Below are positions 59,168 to 64,000 of a stretch of 64,000 nt of DNA, piece after piece (the first letter of the stretch is position 1; every line of letters starts with the position of its first letter). The DNA comes from Sesamum alatum (lineage: Eukaryota > Streptophyta > Magnoliopsida > Lamiales > Pedaliaceae), in assembly GCA_034509735.1 (NCBI GenBank), contig JACGWO010000004.1, forward strand, positions 27,881,395 through 27,945,394, in the 5' to 3' direction. The translations under genes were made by a program, and so were the position numbers. Below the pieces are notes generated by a model that had not been told where the DNA came from, searched no databases, and worked only from the letters and a program-made list of their open reading frames with translations.

Positions 59168-59682
59168 ACTAGCTATCCCCTCTCTCTTATTATACATGGG
59201 AATAATCGAAACTATAGCAGCTATCCCTTATTTCAAAAAAATAAATTTTAGTTCTGTAAATATGAGGTAACTATTTTATTTCTGTATAAATTTATTTGAT
59301 AATTTTATCCTGTAATTTTAAATATTTCATACATTAAGAACAAAAAAGGCCAAAATTCGATAGTATTGTCGGACAAGTGCACATGACCAGCTTAATTGGG
59401 TACACTTTTCTAGCCATTTTTGTCCTCGACATACGAAAATTTTAAAATTACAAGATAAATTATTAAAATGAACTCATGCAGAACTAAAATTACTAATCCC
59501 TCATACTTAATTATAGGACTAAAATTATTTTTTTTCCCTCCTAATTCTTACTATAAAAACACACATAAATTACAAGAAACAATCATCCCATCTTTATACT
59601 CAGAATTAAACCAAAAAAAGAAGGCGCCCAAAAAATTCAAAATCTGTGCAAACTAAAATAAAAAATAAAAAATGATGAGCCT

Positions 59683-60591
59683 TCAAATAAATTTTCTTGG
59701 ATCAGTAACATTGATCCTCCAATGCTGATCCTGGAACCCCATTTCCCTAGCCATCTTCCTTCCCCACTCCACCTCTATCTTCCTCTGCTCCGACAGCCCA
59801 CAAAACCTCTGCAACCCCTCTTCCATGGCGTCGTGCACCTTCCACCACCGCTCGTGCGCGGCGTCGCTCGCGTACACCCGCTGATCCGCCACGTCCCAGT
59901 TGCAGTCGTAGTCCCTGTAGCACTGCCACGGCTTCAACCCCAGATAATGCAACGAGTACAGCTTCGGCGGGTCCGACCCGAACAGCTGGTTCTTGACGCT
60001 CGCTTCGATCGAGGAATTGGACCAGAAGTTCTTCAAGAAGTTGACCCGCCTCGGCAGCCTGTGCCACCACACGAACACCTCGTTCAAGAAACCCTGATCG
60101 CCGCCGTTGTAGGAGACGATCTCCTTCCGCCGGTCCATCAGCATGCGGAAGGTGCAGTTCGAGGGCTCGATCACCATCACGCCGGAGTTGAAAATGGAGC
60201 CGTCGTTGCCGGTGGCGGACATCTGGGGGAAGTGGAAGAGGATGTCGAGGTTGCGGAAAACGACGACGTCGGAGTCGATGAAGATGATCTTGTCGTAGTC
60301 GGTGAGCTGCCACAGCCGGAACTTGCTGTAGTTGTATTCGTTGTAGGAGCCCTTCTCGGCTCTCGGGTTGCGGATCCGTTTGATGAAACGGAGGGTCCAC
60401 CCGGCCCGGGAGAGAGCTTGGCGGGCGGGTTCGGAAATGGAGGTGTCGAGGAGGAGGATGAGGTCGCGGCAGGTCCGGGTTTGGAGCAGGCTGTGGGCTA
60501 AGACGATTGCACCGCACACGTACGATTCGGAGGAGTGGAGAACTGTGGCGTAGGCTTCTCGTTTTCCTGACTTTTGGGCGATGGCTTCCAT
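59683..60591 (-). CDS. GUX4/5-like GT8 glucuronosyltransferase, catalytic half only
   Basis: A single GC-rich minus-strand frame of 302 residues from ATG 60591 carries a full GT8 domain: REAYATVLHSSESYVCGAIV, AEKGSYNEYNYSKFRLWQLT, the metal-binding DSD in DYDKIIFIDSDVVV, SATGNDGSIFNSGVMVIEPS, SYNGGDQGFLNEVFVWWHRL, LHYLGLKPWQCYRDYDCNWD, ending INVTDPRKFI. GUX enzymes add glucuronic acid to xylan in the Golgi; full proteins are near 550-600 residues with an N-terminal membrane anchor. That half is missing: a TAA lies in frame just upstream (about 60636), although a TTAGTACAG acceptor-like site (about 60628) could join an exon beyond. None was recognised up to 64000. It is either a decapitated copy or a gene with a very long intron. 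Confidence 0.75.
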   Translation of the reverse strand: MEAIAQKSGKREAYATVLHSSESYVCGAIVLAHSLLQTRTCRDLILLLDTSISEPARQALSRAGWTLRFIKRIRNPRAEKGSYNEYNYSKFRLWQLTDYDKIIFIDSDVVVFRNLDILFHFPQMSATGNDGSIFNSGVMVIEPSNCTFRMLMDRRKEIVSYNGGDQGFLNEVFVWWHRLPRRVNFLKNFWSNSSIEASVKNQLFGSDPPKLYSLHYLGLKPWQCYRDYDCNWDVADQRVYASDAAHERWWKVHDAMEEGLQRFCGLSEQRKIEVEWGRKMAREMGFQDQHWRINVTDPRKFI

Positions 60592-60639
60592 CTTGGATAC
60601 ATCGTACACTCGATTGATTTCTGTACTAATACTTGATTA

Positions 60640-61658
60640 GCAATGGTTGTTTAATTTTAAAGAATTGGTACATCGAGGATAAAAATGATCATAATTAGCT
60701 AATACCAGAAATAGTATATCTAATTAGGTAGAGACATGCATGTCAGCGTACACTTTTTCAGTCATTTTAATAAATTTCGATCATTTTTATTATTAATATG
60801 CAAAAATTTTCAAATTACAAGACAAAATTTCTTAAGGGTGAATTTAGCTTGATTCATTTGAATTTGAGGGAAGAATTTGGAGAAATAATTTTAAACGACT
60901 TTGTTTGAAAAAAAATTGAAATTTATTAAGATTTAACAAAACGTAGTTCAAAATTAGAATTGAAGGGTTTAAAATTTTTTAAATCTAGAATTATCTAAAC
61001 TAATTCAAATAATTTGTTATTAAGAATTTGAAATTCATAATTCTGAAAATTTCAATCCAAATGCAATTTAAATTGGTTGGTATAGAGCTAAAATTGTCAT
61101 ACCATACTTATATAACTAAAATTGTCATTTTTCCTGCTATGCTAGGTGCTTTATACATTGATGATTGTCACATACTTCTTATTTTCAAAAAGTAGGGTAT
61201 ATATGTCGATCATCTAACTAGCAAGTGAGGAAATTCTAGCCCGGACCTAGCTCGGTCTGCCTGAACCAATTATATGGCTAGTGCAATATACTTGTCATGT
61301 GATTGGTGTACAGTTCAAAAAAAATAACTTTATAATTAATTTGGTTCAGCCAAACCTCATCAAAACAAAAAATTTTCCTAACAAAAGGAATACGCTTACT
61401 ATGTAATTAGTGTACAAGAGCATATTGATTGTAACATTTACGGAACATATGGAACTAGCGAAGTACTAGATTTAGTTTGGTCAAATGTAGCAATGAAATC
61501 TTTAATTTGGACAAAGTGGGTGTTAAACAAGTAAAAATATTGATTGTATTTTTTATTATTGATCATATTGCATCTTCTATTTTATTTAGCATTAAATGCT
61601 ATGTGTACAAAATTGATACTATTAATTTATTGTATTTAAGGAAAAATCTTATACGCAT

Positions 61659-61696
<38 letters not shown>

Positions 61697-62100
61697 AAAT
61701 GAATGAGATGGACAGTACGAAAAATTATGTATTATAAAGTCGAGATAAGAGTTGGGTTCTCTATCTTCGAGACAATTATTGTTCTGCTCTAGTGCTCGCG
61801 GAATCGGCAATTTGTCTCCCAAGATTCAACAACTTACTATCTCCATGAATTTTATAAAATAAATTATTTATTATAAAATTATATAATTATTTTTCTTACT
61901 TCTAGTATCTCTATGTTATTACTCTAATTTTTAAATTCAAAATATAATTATTTAATTAAATATTAAATAATTTTCAAACTCAAAAGTGTTTAGATGTAGC
62001 ATTCAATAGTCTAAGACTTATTTCTAAGAAACTTACAAAAATAAATACACATAAAAAACTATGAAAGTTAAATTCAAAATATATAAATTGATATTAATTA
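60640..62100. other. AT-rich spacer upstream of the GT8 exon
   Basis: Contains the dispersed repeat relative at 61211-61445 (ATATGGCTAGTGCAATATAC, TTGTCATGTGATTGGTGTAC) and a TA microsatellite at 61662-61695. No exon encoding a GUX N-terminus was recognised. Confidence 0.45.
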
Positions 62101-62159
62101 CTATATTAAAATTGAAAAAATAAAATTAAAACCATAGTAATGCGATTCATTTGAATAAC

Positions 62160-62500
62160 TTAACGGAATGTAATTTTGATCCACTAGTATAGGGGTAGTG
62201 GCACTTTTGGTCCAGGGCTTTTTGAGAAGCCCTAATTTTACCGGATTTAGTCATGTGAATCCGTCATTGATGGCCGTTTCAGAGAATCCACGTCAATATT
62301 TGTTGTTGGAACCTAAAACATACCCAATTTATTCAGCACACGTGCCAATCACATGACTAAATCCGGCGAAATTAAGGCTCTGTGGATTAAAATTCCCACT
62401 TTTTCAAAAGTATTATACTGAATTGCTATTCTCAAAAGGCCTTGAACCAAAAGTATCACCGCCCCTATATTAGTGGACCAGAATTGTATTTTTTCCTAAC
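62160..62500. mobile_element. TIR element with CCACTARTATAGGGG ends
   Basis: Left TGATCCACTAGTATAGGGGT, AGTGGCACTTTTGGTCCAGG; right inverted TGGTCCACTAATATAGGGGC, GGTGATACTTTTGGTTCAAG. Similarity reaches further outward (GTAATTTTGATCC / ACAATTCTGGTCC). Inner arms share ATGACTAAATCCGGCGAAAT in inverted order. Target duplication not resolved. Non-coding. Confidence 0.75.
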
Positions 62501-62672
62501 TTATTTTGAGTTCTTATCCTGAAGTAGTTTTTCTTAAATAATATTAATTCTTAATTTAGCTTCTTATTTGATTTTAAAAAATTTATTATGAAAAATTCGA
62601 CACGTATATAAATTCTAAAAATAAAATTCCATGATCGTTACATAATTTATTGAAATATTGCCAAATCGAGTA

Positions 62673-62706
<34 letters not shown>
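62673..62706. repeat. AT microsatellite
   Basis: GTGTGTATATATAT run of about 17 AT units. A similar TA run is at 61662-61695. Confidence 0.9.
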
Positions 62707-62709
<3 letters not shown>

Positions 62710-62903
62710 TCCAAACAATTTCGAGTTTTTGGAAATTCTTCTACCACTTAAATGATTTTATTTTGAATCATAAGTAATTTATTTTATAAAATTCATTCAA
62801 TCAAATTGTTAAACCTTAATTACAAGATCATATCCTTAAAGTAAAAGTGCAATTGAAGCATAATAGGGGTGGGGGTAAAGTAGAGCTTTTACCCTTCTTT
62901 TTA

Positions 62904-63162
62904 TGGATAAATACATTTACATTATCTAATCTATGATCTATTTACATAAATCATTTTTATTTTTTGAAAAATTATACATACACCCACTAGAAACGTCAAC
63001 ATCATTTACACAAATCACCTTTACTTTTTGAAAAATTACACATACATCTCTCAGGAATATCAATATCATTACACAAACTACCTTTAGTTTATATAATTAT
63101 GTAAAAATTCAAAATGATTTGTATAAATAGACCATAAATCAGGGTTATAAATATAATTATCC
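62904..63162. mobile_element. TIR element with CTTCTTTTTA target duplication
   Basis: Left TGGATAAATACATTTACATT, right inverted GGATAATTATATTTATAACC; inner arms share ATTTACATAAATCATTTT. Flanks CTTCTTTTTA at 62894-62903 and 63163-63172 are identical. The right flank is also the left flank of the next element. About 259 bp. Confidence 0.8.
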
Positions 63163-63172
63163 CTTCTTTTTA

Positions 63173-63427
63173 GGGTAAATTACAGTGACAATCTCTGAGG
63201 TTAGGCCCAATTACACAAACACTCCATGTCTTTTGCGAAATTACAGCTACACCACTGAGATTGTAATTGTATTACAACAACACCCCCTATTTAAAAGCAA
63301 AACTTACACTAATACCTCCTAAAAAAAAACACTAACACCCCTCAGGGGGTGTAGCTATAATTTCACAAAAGACAAAAGGTATTTGTATACTTAAACCTCA
63401 CCTCAAAGGGTGTCAATGTAATTTACC
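63173..63427. mobile_element. Short TIR element (GGGTAAATTACAGTGACA family)
   Basis: Left GGGTAAATTACAGTGACAAT, right ending GGGTGTCAATGTAATTTACC. Sister of 56722-56989. Flanks TTCTTTTTA and TTATTTTTA are nearly equal 9-mers. It starts at the very base where the neighbour's target duplication ends. Confidence 0.8.
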
Positions 63428-63603
63428 TTTATTTTTATGTGTTTTGGTTAAGTGAAGAAGTGTTTACTTAGAAGATAAGGTATAGTTAGATTTTAATTTG
63501 GTAGAGCTTTGTTTTCCAATAGAAAGTTCACCAACCATGCTTCAAAAATAAGATTGTTTACTTTTGCGTAGTAAAGTAAAACATGAACTGAGGGTAACAA
63601 GCA

Positions 63604-63676
63604 GCGCCTGTAGCTCAGTGGATAGAGCGTCTGTTTCCTAAGCAGAAAGTCGTAGGTTCGACCCCTACCTGGCGCG
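63604..63676 (+). tRNA. tRNA-Arg (anticodon CCU)
   Basis: 73 nt with all arms: acceptor GCGCCTG/CTGGCGC (one T:T mismatch at the sixth pair), D arm GCTCAGTGGATAGAGC, anticodon arm TCTGTTTCCTAAGCAGA with CCT at 63637-63639, variable AAGTC, T arm GTAGGTTCGACCCCTAC and discriminator G. A-box TAGCTCAGTGG and B-box GGTTCGACC are intact. A TTTT at 63681-63684 can end Pol III transcription. It agrees with the nuclear plant tRNA-Arg(CCU) as I remember it. No intron. Confidence 0.96.
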
Positions 63677-63970
63677 TTCATTTTAGAGTTTCATTACATT
63701 TCCTTTTTTTTTTTTTTTTGTCTTCTTTTAAAAAAAGAAATAAATTCTTCTTCTTGTCGCAATTCCATTGTTCTTAATGATAAAATTTGCCAATGTAATG
63801 TGTAGGAAAAATGTGGTAATTATCAATAACAAAGAGCTATTTATAACACCTTTCTTAGAAGCAAGACAGGGAACCAAACTTATGAATAAGTTTATGATTG
63901 AACCAAACTTGATCAAATTCCTCATTGCAAAAAGAAGCAAAAATGAAGTTAGATGGTGTATAAACATACC

Positions 63971-64000
63971 TTTGTCATCCCACAATGGCAGAGCCAAGTT
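63971..64000 (-). other. Possible exon end of a gene running off the window
   Basis: At the right edge the minus strand reads NLALPLWDDK followed by a GTATG donor-like site (63970-63966). Only ten residues are visible; no family can be named. Confidence 0.2.

Noticed and set aside
59722..60517. Open frames of 259 residues (plus) and 256 residues (minus, other frame) over the GUX exon
   Set aside because: They are shadows of the GC-rich GT8 frame, which has clear motifs; the shadow proteins are low-complexity His/Pro/Arg sequences.

Overview
This window looks like nuclear DNA of a flowering plant, most likely a eudicot. The evidence is spliced genes with GT-AG introns, plant-only proteins (a photosystem I antenna protein, a WEB1-type chloroplast-movement protein, a CYPRO4/VID27 protein and a GUX-type xylan glucuronosyltransferase), a nuclear tRNA-Arg and AT-rich intergenic DNA packed with transposons. 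Exon maps were made by eye from splice sites, reading-frame continuity and remembered family sequences; no alignment was run.

Layout. 1-20.8 kb is a transposon block. It holds a decayed autonomous Helitron on the minus strand (RPA-like gene at 2.8-4.5 kb, Rep/helicase at 4.7-9.0 kb, a chain of small N-terminal exons at 9.7-11.7 kb). Its 3' end at 2068 abuts short Helitron-like units arranged head to tail; the same series reappears at 16.7-19.6 kb. 21.0-24.1 kb carries the peroxisomal sterol carrier protein SCP2 and a small twin-cysteine protein gene that seems frameshifted. 24.5-29.8 kb is a long-armed inverted-repeat element into which a MULE (relics of a plant-mobile-domain gene and a SWIM-type transposase) and another TIR element have inserted. 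31.0-32.8 kb is an intact secreted alpha-amylase gene. 33.4-39.4 kb holds short TIR elements and a gag-only LTR retrotransposon nested in another TIR element.

39.6-51.7 kb is the gene-dense part: CYPRO4/VID27 and LHCA5 (both plus strand), then WEB1-like (minus strand, convergent with LHCA5, probably with a 3-kb intron in its 5' leader). 51.7-64 kb is AT-rich and MITE-rich; it contains a GC-rich single exon for the GT8 domain of a GUX4/5-like enzyme without its N-terminal half, and a tRNA-Arg(CCU).

The host genes do not form an operon or pathway; LHCA5 and WEB1 both act in light use by chloroplasts but adjacency is probably chance. The main interest is transposon structure: repeated Helitron junctions, insertions whose empty sites can be read in a second copy within the window, modular repeated exons in the Helitron gene, and inverted-repeat elements with GC-rich centres or Pol III-like boxes in their arms.
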